This document shows, piece after piece, positions 53,327 to 62,602 of a stretch of DNA of 64,000 bases. The translations under genes and the position numbers were made by a program. This DNA is from Mycobacterium lehmannii. Its GTDB lineage: Bacteria; Actinomycetota; Actinomycetes; Mycobacteriales; Mycobacteriaceae. Position 1 is the stretch's first letter. The number at the start of each line of letters is the position of its first letter. The DNA lies in NCBI RefSeq assembly GCF_002245535.1, contig NZ_NKCN01000027.1:1-64000 (forward strand). Reading direction: 5' to 3'. Below the pieces are notes generated by a model, which saw only the letters and a list, made by a program, of their open reading frames with translations, was not told the DNA's origin and ran no database searches.

Positions 53327-53384
53327 CGTTCTGGCGGATTTTTGCGCCGAAAAGCCGCCATTTCGTCGGCCTCACGGGAGTTGA

Positions 53385-54905
53385 TCAGCCGCTCGCGGCT
53401 ATGTCCTCGAGGACCGCGAACATCGTCCGCGTCGGCACACCCGTGCCGCCCTTACCCGTGTAGCCCCACGGCCCTCCGGTGTTGTACGCCGGGCCCGCGA
53501 TGTCGATGTGGGCCCACTGCACACCGTCCGGCACGAACTCGCGCAGATAAGTGCCCGCCACGAGCATGCCGGCATAGCGCGAACCGCTGACGTTGGCGAG
53601 GTCGGCGACCGTGGACTTCAGATCGTCCTTGAGTTCCTCGGGCAATGGCATCGCCCAGGCGTTCTCGCCGACCGACTGCGAAATAGTGGCCACCCGGTCG
53701 CGAAACTCGTCGCTGCCCATGACGCCCGGCGTCCGGGCGCCGAGGGCGACGGTCTGGGCGCCGGTCAGCGTCGAAGTCTCGATCAGATAGTCCGGCTTGT
53801 CCTCACCCGCGCGCACGATCGCGTCGGCCAGGATCAGCCTGCCTTCGGCGTCGGTGTTGAGCACCTCGACCGTGATGCCGCCGTACTGCGTCAACACGTC
53901 ACCGGGACGCTGCGCGGTTGCCGACGGCATGTTCTCGGCCATCGGCACCGTGGCGATCACGTCGATCGGCAGCTTCTGCTTGGCCGCCAGCACCACCGTG
54001 GCGATGACGGCCGCCGCACCGCCCATGTCGGAGGTCATGTGGTGCATGTTCGCCGCGGGCTTGATCGAGATGCCGCCGGTATCGAACGTGATTCCCTTGC
54101 CGACCAACGCGACACGTTTGCCTTTACGCTTGGCGCCCTTGTGGGACAGCCGCACCAGCCTCGGTGGCCGCGACGAACCCTTGCCGACGCCGATGATGCC
54201 GCCGTAACCGGCCTTCTCCAGCGCCTTCTCGTCGAGGACCTCGACCGATAGTCCCACCGCCTCGCCCAACGCCTTTGCGCGCCGGGCGAACTCGTCGGGA
54301 AACAGGTGGCTGGGGGGAGTGTTGACGAAATCGCGGGCGGTGGCCACCGCGGTGGCGATGTCCGCTGCACGTTGTGCGGCCGCTTTGGTGGTCGACTTCG
54401 TGTCCGAGGTCAGGGCGGTGATCTCGCGGAGGCCGGCGTCTTTGGGTGCGGTCTTGTCGCTGCGGAAGTCGCTGAACCGGTATGCCCCCAGAATCAGGCC
54501 CTCGACCGCCGCCGCGAGGCCCACGCCCGACAGCGTGGTCAGCACTGACTCGGTGCCGTTGAGCGAGCGCGCCGCCACCCCGGCCGCGCGGCGGATGACA
54601 TCGGCCGGATACCCGTCCCGTCGCTTACCGAGCCCGACGGCCAGCACGCTGCCCACCGGAAGCGACGGTGCGACGACGCGCGTGACCTGCTCGCAGCCGC
54701 CCTTGGCGTTCAGCGCCGCCAGCGCGGACTCGATCTCGGCGACCGCCGCGGCGTGGAGGGACGGGTTGGGCACCACCTTCACCTCTGAGTCGTCGTCCCC
54801 GTTCACCACGGGAACGACCAGCACCGAGCCATCGGCTTTGCGTTTGGGCAGCGACGTGCTGACGGTGACGGTCGGGGTCTGATATCCGGGGGTTGCAGGG
54901 CTCAC
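53385..54905 (-). CDS. pepB: Leucyl aminopeptidase (M17)
   Basis: A 506-residue two-domain aminopeptidase with an N-terminal macro-like domain and a C-terminal metal-dependent catalytic domain. The M17 signature NTDAEGRL is intact, with GKGITFDTGGISIKP, the SDMGGAAAV metal-binding run and ETSTLTGAQTVALG. It removes N-terminal residues from peptides. The frame is open far upstream, but the GTG at 54905 (VSPATPGYQT) gives the family length (M. tuberculosis PepB is about 515). Confidence 0.94.
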   Translation of the reverse strand: MSPATPGYQTPTVTVSTSLPKRKADGSVLVVPVVNGDDDSEVKVVPNPSLHAAAVAEIESALAALNAKGGCEQVTRVVAPSLPVGSVLAVGLGKRRDGYPADVIRRAAGVAARSLNGTESVLTTLSGVGLAAAVEGLILGAYRFSDFRSDKTAPKDAGLREITALTSDTKSTTKAAAQRAADIATAVATARDFVNTPPSHLFPDEFARRAKALGEAVGLSVEVLDEKALEKAGYGGIIGVGKGSSRPPRLVRLSHKGAKRKGKRVALVGKGITFDTGGISIKPAANMHHMTSDMGGAAAVIATVVLAAKQKLPIDVIATVPMAENMPSATAQRPGDVLTQYGGITVEVLNTDAEGRLILADAIVRAGEDKPDYLIETSTLTGAQTVALGARTPGVMGSDEFRDRVATISQSVGENAWAMPLPEELKDDLKSTVADLANVSGSRYAGMLVAGTYLREFVPDGVQWAHIDIAGPAYNTGGPWGYTGKGGTGVPTRTMFAVLEDIAASG

Positions 54906-54922
54906 GAAACCCAACCCTAGCT

Positions 54923-56014
54923 TCAGGAGCCGGTGTGAAGGTCGTAGGCCGTGACCGGGCCCTCGAACCCCTTGAGCGTCAAGGGTTCCAGCTGGACCGC
55001 AGGGTGATCGGGCAGCGCATCGCGCACATCGTGCCCGGCGAGTATCTGGCCGGGCGCCGCCGCGCTGACCAGTCGGGCTGCCAGGTTGACGGGGGTGCCG
55101 AAGTAGTCGCCTCCGATCGAGAGCACCAGCCCATACCCCAGGCCGGCACGAACCCCCAGGCCGCTCTCGCGCGCCCCGGAATACTCGACCAGGTCGGTCG
55201 CGGCCTTGACCAGCTGCTCCGGGCTGGAGTTCACCCACATCACCTCGTCGCCGATGAACTTGACCACCCGGCCGCCGTCGCCGTGCACCACGTCGCTGAC
55301 CGCGCCGCTGAACTCGACCAGCAGATCCGACAGCTCCGTCGGGCTCAGCCGCTGGGTCAGCACCGTGAACCCCGACAGGTCGGCGAACCCGACGCCGCAG
55401 GTCACCATCGCCGACGCGTCGTGAATGACGTCCTCGAAGTAGGCCCTGGCGCTGGTGATGTGGTGGCGCCACACCGCATCCATCAGCGCCGAGATTCCGG
55501 GCACCAGCGCGGCGACCGAACGGTAGGCGCGCGCGGTGGTCAGCTCGTCGTGGGTGTGCGTCATCAACAGATCGGGCTGCGCGAGCCGGATCATCGTTCC
55601 GCTGGCCTCGGCGAGGCGCGCCATCGTCGCACCGATGATCCGGAGGAAGTTGAGCGCGGCGTCGGAGCCGGTCACCGCGCTGATCGTCCGCCACGACGCC
55701 AGCGCGTCGACGTCGGCGCGGCTCAGCGCGGGCACGTCGGGGCCGGCGACGCGCAGACCGAGCGCCTGCCAGGCGTGGGCGAGGTCGGCGAGGTCGACGC
55801 CGAGTTGTTCGGCGGCCGCCCGCAGGGTGTAGGTGGGAGGCCCCGACCACTGCAGGACGTCGCCGGCCAGACCGAAGAGCCGGCCGCGGCGTTCGGCCTC
55901 GACCATCTCCTCGGCGGAAAAGCCCAGCGAGTCGAGGTAGGCGATCAGCCCGGCCCGCGCATGGGCGTCGGCGATCCCGGCGGCTTGCAGCGCGTCGAGG
56001 TCGACCACCTGCAC
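54923..56014 (-). CDS. Class III adenylate/guanylate cyclase-like protein
   Basis: A 363-residue protein, positional homologue of Rv2212. The N-terminal half (about residues 1-195) is helical and may be a fatty-acid or pH sensor, as in its M. tuberculosis relative. The C-terminal cyclase domain has GFADLSGFTVLTQRLSP near residue 207 (metal-binding Asp) and VVKFIGDEVMWV near residue 250 (second metal Asp), followed by FGTPVNLAARLVSAA. It should make cAMP in the cytoplasm. The GTG at 56014 gives the start VQVVDLDALQ. It runs divergently from gcvT with about 40 bases between them. Confidence 0.9.
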   Translation of the reverse strand: MQVVDLDALQAAGIADAHARAGLIAYLDSLGFSAEEMVEAERRGRLFGLAGDVLQWSGPPTYTLRAAAEQLGVDLADLAHAWQALGLRVAGPDVPALSRADVDALASWRTISAVTGSDAALNFLRIIGATMARLAEASGTMIRLAQPDLLMTHTHDELTTARAYRSVAALVPGISALMDAVWRHHITSARAYFEDVIHDASAMVTCGVGFADLSGFTVLTQRLSPTELSDLLVEFSGAVSDVVHGDGGRVVKFIGDEVMWVNSSPEQLVKAATDLVEYSGARESGLGVRAGLGYGLVLSIGGDYFGTPVNLAARLVSAAAPGQILAGHDVRDALPDHPAVQLEPLTLKGFEGPVTAYDLHTGS

Positions 56015-56053
56015 AAGTGTGCCAACTTCGCGGCCCCATTAGGGTGGATCGGC

Positions 56054-57163
56054 GTGACGCACGGTGAGATGAACGAGGTGTCCAAGGGCCCGCTGGAAGA
56101 CCGCCACCGCGAACTCGGAGCGAACTTCGCCGAGTTCGGCGGCTGGCTGATGCCCGTTTCGTACGCGGGAACGGTCAGCGAGCACAACTCGACGCGCACC
56201 TCCGTCGGGCTGTTCGACGTCAGCCATCTGGGCAAGGCGCTGGTGCGCGGTCCGGGCGCCGCCGATTACATCAACTCCGCGTTCACGAACGACCTGCGCC
56301 GGATCGGCCCCGGCAAGGCGCAATACACGTTGTGCTGCAACGACTCCGGCGGGGTGATCGACGACCTGATCGCCTACTACGTCTCCGACGACGAAATCTT
56401 CCTGGTGCCCAACGCCGCCAACACCGCCGCGGTCGTCGACGCGCTGCGGGAGCGGGCGCCTGCAGGCCTGACTATCACCGACGAACACCGGTCATACGCG
56501 GTGCTTGCGGTTCAGGGACCAAAATCGGCCGAGACGGTCGGCGCGTTGGGCTTACCCACCGACATGGACTACATGGGCTACGCCGACGCGGAGTTCGCCG
56601 GCGTACCCCTGCGGGTCTGCCGCACCGGCTACACCGGCGAACACGGTTACGAGCTGCTGCCGCCGTGGGACAGCGCGGGCGTGGTCTTCGACGCACTGCT
56701 CGAGGCCGTCACCGCCGCCGGTGGCGAGCTCGCGGGGCTGGGGGCGCGCGACACCCTGCGCACCGAGATGGGTTATCCGCTGCACGGCCACGAACTGTCG
56801 CCGGACTTCTCGCCGCTGCAGGCCCGCTGCGGGTGGGCCATCGGCTGGCGCAAGGAGGCGTTCTGGGGGCGCGACGCGCTGCTTGCCGAGAAGGAAGCCG
56901 GCCCGCCCCGGCTGCTGCGCGGTGTGAAGGCCGTCGGGCGGGGAGTGTTGCGTGCCGATCTCACCGTGCTCGACGGTGATCGGCCCGTCGGAGTGACGAC
57001 ATCGGGAACCTTCTCTCCCACATTGAAAGTCGGCATCGGGCTGGCGTTGCTCGACACCGCGGCCGATATCGCCGACGGAGCCCGCGTCGCGGTCGACGTC
57101 CGCGGCCGCGCGGTCGAGTGCGAGGTGGTCAAGCCCCCGTTCGTCGCGGCAAAAACCCGGTAG
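56054..57163 (+). CDS. gcvT: Glycine cleavage system T protein (aminomethyltransferase)
   Basis: A protein of about 369 residues that takes the aminomethyl group from the lipoylated H protein and transfers it to tetrahydrofolate, releasing ammonia. Typical parts are EFGGWLMPVSYAGTVSEHN, GLFDVSHLGKALVRGPGA and RTGYTGEHGYELLPP, and the C-terminal GGELAGLGARDTLRTEMGYP. GTG 56054 is given, and the ATG at 56069 would also fit. The next gene, ilvE, follows 22 bases later on the same strand. Confidence 0.93.
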   Translation: MTHGEMNEVSKGPLEDRHRELGANFAEFGGWLMPVSYAGTVSEHNSTRTSVGLFDVSHLGKALVRGPGAADYINSAFTNDLRRIGPGKAQYTLCCNDSGGVIDDLIAYYVSDDEIFLVPNAANTAAVVDALRERAPAGLTITDEHRSYAVLAVQGPKSAETVGALGLPTDMDYMGYADAEFAGVPLRVCRTGYTGEHGYELLPPWDSAGVVFDALLEAVTAAGGELAGLGARDTLRTEMGYPLHGHELSPDFSPLQARCGWAIGWRKEAFWGRDALLAEKEAGPPRLLRGVKAVGRGVLRADLTVLDGDRPVGVTTSGTFSPTLKVGIGLALLDTAADIADGARVAVDVRGRAVECEVVKPPFVAAKTR

Positions 57164-57185
57164 CGCCCGGATATACAATCGGCGC

Positions 57186-58304
57186 ATGACTGACGGCCCC
57201 CTCGAGTTCACGGTTGAGCGCAATGCGAACCGGGCGAGCGACGAGGTACGGGCGTCGATCCTGGCCGATCCAGGATTCGGCCGCTACCACACCGATCACA
57301 TGGTCTCGATCGACTGGAAAAAGGACGGGACCGAGGGGGAAGGCTGGCACAACGCACGCGTGATCCCCTACGGCCCGATCGAACTCGACCCGTCGGCGAT
57401 CGTGCTGCACTACGCGCAGGAGATCTTCGAGGGGCTCAAGGCCTACCGCTGGGCGGACGGCTCGGTCGTGTCGTTCCGGCCCGAGGCCAACGCGCGCAGG
57501 CTGCGGACGTCGGCGCGTCGGCTCGCCATTCCCGAACTGCCCGACGACGTCTTCATCGAGTCGCTGCGCCAGCTCATCGCGGTCGACGAGCAATGGGTCC
57601 CACCCGCCGGTGGTGAAGAGTCGCTGTATCTGCGGCCCTTCGTATTCGCCACCGAGCCAGGACTCGGTGTGCGGCCGGCGACCGAATACCGCTACATGGT
57701 CATCGCCTCGCCCGCCGGCGCCTACTTCACGGGCGGCATCAAACCGGTCTCCGTGTGGCTGTCCACCGAATACGTGCGGGCCTGCCCGGGCGGTACCGGC
57801 GCCGCCAAGTTCGGCGGCAACTACGCGGCTTCGCTGCTGGCCCAGGCCCAGGCCGCGGACAACGACTGCGACCAGGTGGTGTGGTTGGATGCCGCCGAAC
57901 GCCGCTATGTCGAGGAGATGGGCGGGATGAACCTGTTCTTCGTCTTCGGCAGCGGCGGGTCGGCACGGCTGATCACCCCCGAGCTGAGCGGTTCGATCCT
58001 GCCCGGTGTCACGCGGGATTCGTTGCTGCAGTTGGCATCCGACGCTGGCTTTGCGGTCGAGGAACGCAAGATCGACGTCGACGAGTGGCAGAAGAAGGCG
58101 GCCGCGGGCGAGATCACCGAGGTGTTCGCGTGCGGGACCGCCGCGGTCATCACCCCCGTCGGCACAGTCAAGCACGCCGAGGGCGAGTTCACCATCGCCG
58201 ACGGCGGGCCGGGGGAGATCACGATGGCGCTGCGTGACACGTTGACCGGGATCCAACGCGGCACCTTCGCCGATACGCACGGCTGGATGGCCCGGCTCGG
58301 CTGA
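57186..58304 (+). CDS. ilvE: Branched-chain amino acid aminotransferase
   Basis: A 372-residue PLP enzyme (fold type IV) that transaminates leucine, isoleucine and valine with 2-oxoglutarate. The PLP lysine is Lys208 in GAAKFGGNYAASLLAQA. Other parts are HYAQEIFEGLKAYRWADG near residue 78, FAYxxT-type segments and FACGTAAVITPVG near the C-terminus. Length and context match Rv2210c. In M. tuberculosis it also takes part in methionine salvage. Confidence 0.95.
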   Translation: MTDGPLEFTVERNANRASDEVRASILADPGFGRYHTDHMVSIDWKKDGTEGEGWHNARVIPYGPIELDPSAIVLHYAQEIFEGLKAYRWADGSVVSFRPEANARRLRTSARRLAIPELPDDVFIESLRQLIAVDEQWVPPAGGEESLYLRPFVFATEPGLGVRPATEYRYMVIASPAGAYFTGGIKPVSVWLSTEYVRACPGGTGAAKFGGNYAASLLAQAQAADNDCDQVVWLDAAERRYVEEMGGMNLFFVFGSGGSARLITPELSGSILPGVTRDSLLQLASDAGFAVEERKIDVDEWQKKAAAGEITEVFACGTAAVITPVGTVKHAEGEFTIADGGPGEITMALRDTLTGIQRGTFADTHGWMARLG

Positions 58305-58310
58305 GCCGGG
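58291..58310 (+). terminator. Small hairpin at the ilvE stop
   Basis: A perfect eight-base inverted repeat (58291-58298 with 58303-58310) with a four-base loop that overlaps the ilvE stop. It lies between the convergent ilvE and cobS genes and may end transcription from either side. There is no U tract. Confidence 0.4.
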
Positions 58311-58324
58311 CCACTCCGGCGACT

Positions 58325-59047
58325 TCAGCGGATCGCCAGCCCCAACGCCGTGATCACGGTCGTCACCTCGATCGCGGCGCCGAGCACGTCGCCGGTGATG
58401 CCGCCGAAGCGCCGCACGCAGTGCGCCACGAGCACCGCGCCGCACGCGAGCCCGACGACTACGGCCAGTGGCCCCTGCCAGAGCCGGGGACCCGCGAGCG
58501 CGGCCAACCCGGCGACGGCGCCCGTCCACGCGACGACCACCAACGCCGATTGCGTGCCCGCGACGCGAGCGCCCAGCACACTTCCCGCCGCCGCGGGCAC
58601 GCCTCGACGGCACGCCAGCACCGCCGCCACCCGCCCCGCCATGACCGCCACCACCAGCCCGACGGCCGTCAGGCCGCCGAACGTGAAGGCCTGCGACAGG
58701 ATCACCACGACCACCGCGGCAACGCCGAACGGGCCCGCCGAGCCGTCCCGCATCACCTCGAGGGCGCGCTGCGGCGGGCCGTAACAGCCCAAACCGTCGG
58801 CGGTGTCGGCGAGCCCGTCGATGTGCAGGGCACGCGTCGCGGCCACGACGGCGGCCACCGCCAGCACACCGGCCAGGGCTCCAGGCCCGAACGCCCACGA
58901 CGCCGCCCACACCGTGGCCGCCGCCAGCCCGCCGACTGCCGCGCCGGCCACCGGCAACGCCGTCAACGCACCGCGACCGATCGCGACCGAACTCCGTACC
59001 GGTACGACGGTGCCGAACGCGAAAGCCCCTGCAAGCGAACGGATCAC
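58325..59047 (-). CDS. cobS: Adenosylcobinamide-GDP ribazoletransferase (cobalamin synthase)
   Basis: A 240-residue membrane protein with five or six helices that joins adenosylcobinamide-GDP to alpha-ribazole, the last major step of B12 synthesis. The family motif LHIDGLADTADGLGCYG near residues 74-90, whose Asp residues bind metal, is intact. The GTG at 59047 lies four bases after the cobT stop. It is read last in the leftward cobU-cobT-cobS unit. Confidence 0.92.
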   Translation of the reverse strand: MIRSLAGAFAFGTVVPVRSSVAIGRGALTALPVAGAAVGGLAAATVWAASWAFGPGALAGVLAVAAVVAATRALHIDGLADTADGLGCYGPPQRALEVMRDGSAGPFGVAAVVVVILSQAFTFGGLTAVGLVVAVMAGRVAAVLACRRGVPAAAGSVLGARVAGTQSALVVVAWTGAVAGLAALAGPRLWQGPLAVVVGLACGAVLVAHCVRRFGGITGDVLGAAIEVTTVITALGLAIR

Positions 59048-59050
59048 CGG

Positions 59051-60106
59051 TTAGTTCTCCTGGGTAACCTGCGTGACGCCGGCTTCGTCGAACGTCGCCA
59101 TCGACGTCAGCGTGGCCACCGCCGCGCGCACGACGGGGAGTGCCACCGCGGCCCCGGTGCCCTCGCCGAGACGCATGCGCATGTCGACGATCGGCTCGAG
59201 TCCCAGCCGGTTCAGCGCCACCTCGTGGGCTGGTTCGGTGGACAGATGCCCGGCCTGCCACCACTGGCGGGCGCCGGGTGCCAGGCGTTCGGCCAGCAGT
59301 GCGGCCGCTGTCACCACCAGGCCGTCGAGCAGCACCGGCGTCCGCCGCACGGCCGCTTGCGCACAGAATCCGGCGATCGCGGCGAGATCGGCGCCGGCGC
59401 AGATACGCAGCAGCGCAACGGGATCGGTAAGGCTGTTGCGGCAGCGGTACAGCGCGTCACGGACGGCGGCGGCCTTGCGTGCCCAGCCCGCGTCGTCGAC
59501 CCCGGTGCCTCGCCCGACCAGCACGACCGGCTCGGTGTCGGTGAGCGCCGCGATCAAAGTCGTTGCCGGGGTTGTGTTTCCGATGCCCATATCGCCCGCG
59601 ATAAGCAGGTCGGCACCCGAATCGACCTCGTCGTCGACGACGCGGCGGCCGGCCTCGAGCGCGGCGGTGACCTCGTCGGCGCTCAACGCGTCCTCGACCG
59701 TGATGTCGCCGCTGCCCCGGCGTACCTTGTGCGCACCGATCGACGGCGAGTGCGGTTCTTCGGTGTCGACCGCGATGTCGACGACCCGCACGGTCGCGCC
59801 TGCGGCCTCGGCCAGCACGTTGATCGCCGCGCCGCCGGCGTCGAAGGTGGCGACCATCTGCGCGGTGACGCCCGACGGGTAGGCCGAAACTCCCGCCGAG
59901 GCGACGCCGTGGTCCCCGGCGAACACCACAAGGCGGGGGCGCTCAAGCGGCCGCGGCGGGCATACCCCCTGACATGACGCGATCCAGACCGCGAGGTCTT
60001 CGAGGCGGCCCAGGGAGCCTGCAGGTTTGGCCAGTTGGCCTTGGCGCGCACGGGCGGCGGCGGCGACCTCGGCGTCGGGTGGCTGGACCGCCGGAAAGTC
60101 CGTCAC
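59051..60106 (-). CDS. cobT: Nicotinate-nucleotide-dimethylbenzimidazole phosphoribosyltransferase
   Basis: A 351-residue enzyme that activates the lower ligand of B12 as alpha-ribazole phosphate. Typical parts are FAGDHGVASAGVSAYP near residue 60, the dinucleotide segment GDMGIGNTTPATTL near residue 173 and MRLGEGTGAAVALPVV near the C-terminus, which holds the catalytic Glu. The GTG at 60106 overlaps the cobU stop (GTGA), so the two are translationally coupled. Confidence 0.94.
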   Translation of the reverse strand: MTDFPAVQPPDAEVAAAARARQGQLAKPAGSLGRLEDLAVWIASCQGVCPPRPLERPRLVVFAGDHGVASAGVSAYPSGVTAQMVATFDAGGAAINVLAEAAGATVRVVDIAVDTEEPHSPSIGAHKVRRGSGDITVEDALSADEVTAALEAGRRVVDDEVDSGADLLIAGDMGIGNTTPATTLIAALTDTEPVVLVGRGTGVDDAGWARKAAAVRDALYRCRNSLTDPVALLRICAGADLAAIAGFCAQAAVRRTPVLLDGLVVTAAALLAERLAPGARQWWQAGHLSTEPAHEVALNRLGLEPIVDMRMRLGEGTGAAVALPVVRAAVATLTSMATFDEAGVTQVTQEN

Positions 60107-60633
60107 ACCGGGTCCTTCACGGCCAGTGGCTGCCCGGCGATGACGAGCACGACCCGATCGCAGACCGTCGCGAGCCGTTGGTTGAGCGATCCCAGCTCGT
60201 CGGCGAAACGGCGACCGGCCGCCGTCGCCGGCACGACGGTCAGCCCCACCTCGGGGCTCACCACCGCCAGCGGAGCGGGGAAGCCGTCGACCGCGTCGAG
60301 CAGGTCGTCGACGTCCGCGGCGACCGAGCCGCCGGTCCATGCACCCGAGCGGTCCATCGCCGCTGCCAGCCATGTACCGATGTCATCGACCAGTGTTGCG
60401 GAGGGGTGCGCGCGTAATTGCGTTGCGACGTCGGTGGTTTCGACGGTGGACCACCGAGCCTGACGGCGCGATCGGTGGGCCGCCACCCGGGCCGCCCACT
60501 CGGGATCGTCGGTGGACGAAGGTCCGGTGGCCAGGTAGCACATCGGTTGCGCGTCGGTCGCCTCGCCGGCGAGCGCGGCTTCAGCCCATTGCGACTTACC
60601 CGATCGGATGCCGCCGAGCACCAGGGTGCGCAC
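60103..60633 (-). CDS. cobU: Adenosylcobinamide kinase/guanylyltransferase
   Basis: A 176-residue bifunctional enzyme that phosphorylates adenosylcobinamide and then adds GMP. The P-loop GGIRSGKSQWAE is at residues 7-18. The conserved VDDIGTWLAAAMDR segment near residue 82 and VVSPEVGLTVVP follow. It is the first gene of the leftward cobU-cobT-cobS unit. The ATG at 60633 is five bases after the stop of the DUF3043 gene. Confidence 0.93.
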   Translation of the reverse strand: MRTLVLGGIRSGKSQWAEAALAGEATDAQPMCYLATGPSSTDDPEWAARVAAHRSRRQARWSTVETTDVATQLRAHPSATLVDDIGTWLAAAMDRSGAWTGGSVAADVDDLLDAVDGFPAPLAVVSPEVGLTVVPATAAGRRFADELGSLNQRLATVCDRVVLVIAGQPLAVKDPV

Positions 60634-60638
60634 CGGGC

Positions 60639-61325
60639 TCAGGTGACCTTGTCGCCGCGGTTCACCTGCGGGCGCGGTGCGCGCATGCGACGCAACTGCG
60701 AGGCGCGGCTGGCCGCGTAGAAACCGAGCTTCCAGCCGCCTTCGGTGTTGTTCGGGAACTTCTCGTCGACCAGCCGGTTGACCCGACGGCCGAGGATGAA
60801 GCCGTCGATCACCATGATCAGCACCAGCACGAGCATCGCGGGGGAGAGCAGGCGCTGCACCTCGACCGAGGGCACCGCGAGCATCACGAAGATCAGGCCA
60901 AGGGCCGACGGCATGAACAGCCCGAGCACATTGCGCCGGGCGTCCACCACGTCGCGGACATAGCGGCGCACCGGTCCTTTGTCCCGGGGGAGCAGGTAGG
61001 CCTCTTCGCCGGCCATCATCTTCTCGCGGCGCTCGGTCATCTGCTCGCGGCGCGCCGCCTTCTCCTCGCGGCGCTCCTCACGGCTCATCGTGTTGCGCAT
61101 CTCTTTGCGGCGGCGACGCGCTTCGGCGGCCGTCATCGGGGCGGGTGCCACCGGACCGCGCTTGCGGGCCGCCTGATCGCGCTTGGGGGTCGGCCTGCCT
61201 TTCGGTGGGGTGGTGCCTGCAGGCCGGGCGGTTTCCTGCGCTTCGGCGCCGGTGTTCTCCGACACATCGGCGCTCGACGCGTCGGCGGTCGGCTTGTCGT
61301 CTTTCTTGCGGCCCAGCAGCTTCAC
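60639..61325 (-). CDS. DUF3043 membrane protein
   Basis: A 228-residue protein, positional homologue of Rv2206. The N-terminal half is charged and low in complexity, with a long predicted coil (EARRRRKEMRNTMSREERRE). Two membrane helices at about residues 150-195 follow (VLGLFMPSALGLIFVMLA, then MLVLVLIMVIDGFILG). It is conserved in Actinobacteria and has no known function. The GTG at 61325 (VKLLGRKKDD) is the start, with no clear ribosome site. Confidence 0.85.
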   Translation of the reverse strand: MKLLGRKKDDKPTADASSADVSENTGAEAQETARPAGTTPPKGRPTPKRDQAARKRGPVAPAPMTAAEARRRRKEMRNTMSREERREEKAARREQMTERREKMMAGEEAYLLPRDKGPVRRYVRDVVDARRNVLGLFMPSALGLIFVMLAVPSVEVQRLLSPAMLVLVLIMVIDGFILGRRVNRLVDEKFPNNTEGGWKLGFYAASRASQLRRMRAPRPQVNRGDKVT

Positions 61326-61459
61326 GCCTGCCAGGTTACTTCCGTCGCGAGGAGCGGTAGTGCCAGGGGAGGAGGCCTGGGGACAAACTCGGGAATAGCG
61401 TCGAGACGAGGTACCGTTGATTTGTACGCGCCACGACAATGAGGCCTACAGGAGACGTA

Positions 61460-61834
61460 ATGACAGTTCAGGAAGAGTCGGCAGGAACCCCAGGGACGGC
61501 GACCGCCGCCCACGGCGTGACCCTGACCGACGCCGCTGCCGCGAAGGCCAAGGCGTTGCTGGACCAGGAGGGCCGCGACGACCTCGCCCTGCGCATCGCC
61601 GTGCAGCCGGGTGGGTGTGCCGGACTGCGCTACAACCTGTTCTTCGACGACCGGTCGCTCGACGGTGACCTGTCCGTGGAGTTCGGCGGCGTGAACCTGA
61701 CGGTGGACCGGATGAGCGCACCGTATGTGCAGGGCGCGATCATCGACTTCGTCGACACGATCGAGAAGCAGGGATTCACGATCGACAACCCCAACGCCAC
61801 CGGCTCGTGCGCCTGCGGCGACTCGTTCAACTGA
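61460..61834 (+). CDS. A-type iron-sulfur carrier (HesB/IscA/ErpA family)
   Basis: A 124-residue protein, homologue of Rv2204c. The three cluster-binding cysteines are Cys53 (PGGCAGLRY), Cys117 and Cys119 (GSCACGDS), the complete A-type carrier pattern. It accepts Fe-S clusters from the Suf machinery and passes them to targets; LipA, also in this window, is a typical client. The ATG at 61460 follows a good ribosome site (AGGAGACG). A further upstream start is unlikely. Confidence 0.92.
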   Translation: MTVQEESAGTPGTATAAHGVTLTDAAAAKAKALLDQEGRDDLALRIAVQPGGCAGLRYNLFFDDRSLDGDLSVEFGGVNLTVDRMSAPYVQGAIIDFVDTIEKQGFTIDNPNATGSCACGDSFN

Positions 61835-61850
61835 TTTCCGACCCAGTCGG

Positions 61851-62483
61851 TCAGTACTGACCTGACGTGCGTGGCAGGTAAGAACACACCAGGATTTCGT
61901 TGTCTTGGGCCAACAGCTGAGCGACGGCCTGCTGTTCGCGGGTGTCGTTCTGCCCTCGGCGCGATCCGCCCGCCGGCGTCACCCGCATGGTGAACAGCAC
62001 CTGCGCCTGATGGGGCGAGGGCTGGACGATCTTGTCGATCGATATCACCTCGGCCTGCCTGTACTGCTTGCGGAACGCGTCACCCGACAGGCGCGCCAGC
62101 GCCAGATCCGAGCGCTTCTCCTTCACCGCATCGAACAGCCCACACAGGGTGTGGCGGGCGACGGTCTCGTCGTCGCCATTGGTCAGCGCATCCAGGTAGT
62201 CCTGGATGGCCGCCGTTGCCGAGGATTCGCTCAGCGCGTTCGAACTGGCCGGCTCCTCGTCCCCGCCCGCCATGGCGATGACCGCCACGACCGCTGCGAC
62301 CAACGCGACCACGACCACCGCTGCCAGGACGATCGGCCAGCGCTTCTTCTTCCGGTACGGCACCGGCGGCGGCAGCATGCCCGGATACGCCGACGGCACA
62401 TTTTCCGGATACGGAAGTGATTGCGGATACATTTGCGGGCCGGTCGGTCCAGCGCCGTATTCGGGCGGGTACGGGCCGGTCAT
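61851..62483 (-). CDS. Membrane-anchored protein with Pro/Tyr-rich N-terminus (Rv2203-like)
   Basis: A 210-residue protein. Residues 1-45 are rich in Pro, Tyr and Gly, then a basic patch (RKKKRW), then one helix (IVLAAVVVVALVAAVVAVIA, about residues 51-70). An external domain of about 130 residues with NTF2-like character follows (ATAAIQDYLDALTNGDDETV, then DAFRKQYRQAEVISIDKIV) and two Cys. This type-II architecture is frequent in mycobacteria. The function is unknown. It is convergent with the Fe-S carrier gene, 16 bases away. Confidence 0.83.
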   Translation of the reverse strand: MTGPYPPEYGAGPTGPQMYPQSLPYPENVPSAYPGMLPPPVPYRKKKRWPIVLAAVVVVALVAAVVAVIAMAGGDEEPASSNALSESSATAAIQDYLDALTNGDDETVARHTLCGLFDAVKEKRSDLALARLSGDAFRKQYRQAEVISIDKIVQPSPHQAQVLFTMRVTPAGGSRRGQNDTREQQAVAQLLAQDNEILVCSYLPRTSGQY

Positions 62484-62602
62484 AGATTTGCTCCCCCGAG
62501 ATGTGGGTCGGAATGCGCCTGTCTACAGTTGCTGGCGGACTTTTGTACGCAGGTTAGCGCACTAGAATACCTAGGCGACTTAATAAATGAAGGGTGCAGT
62601 TC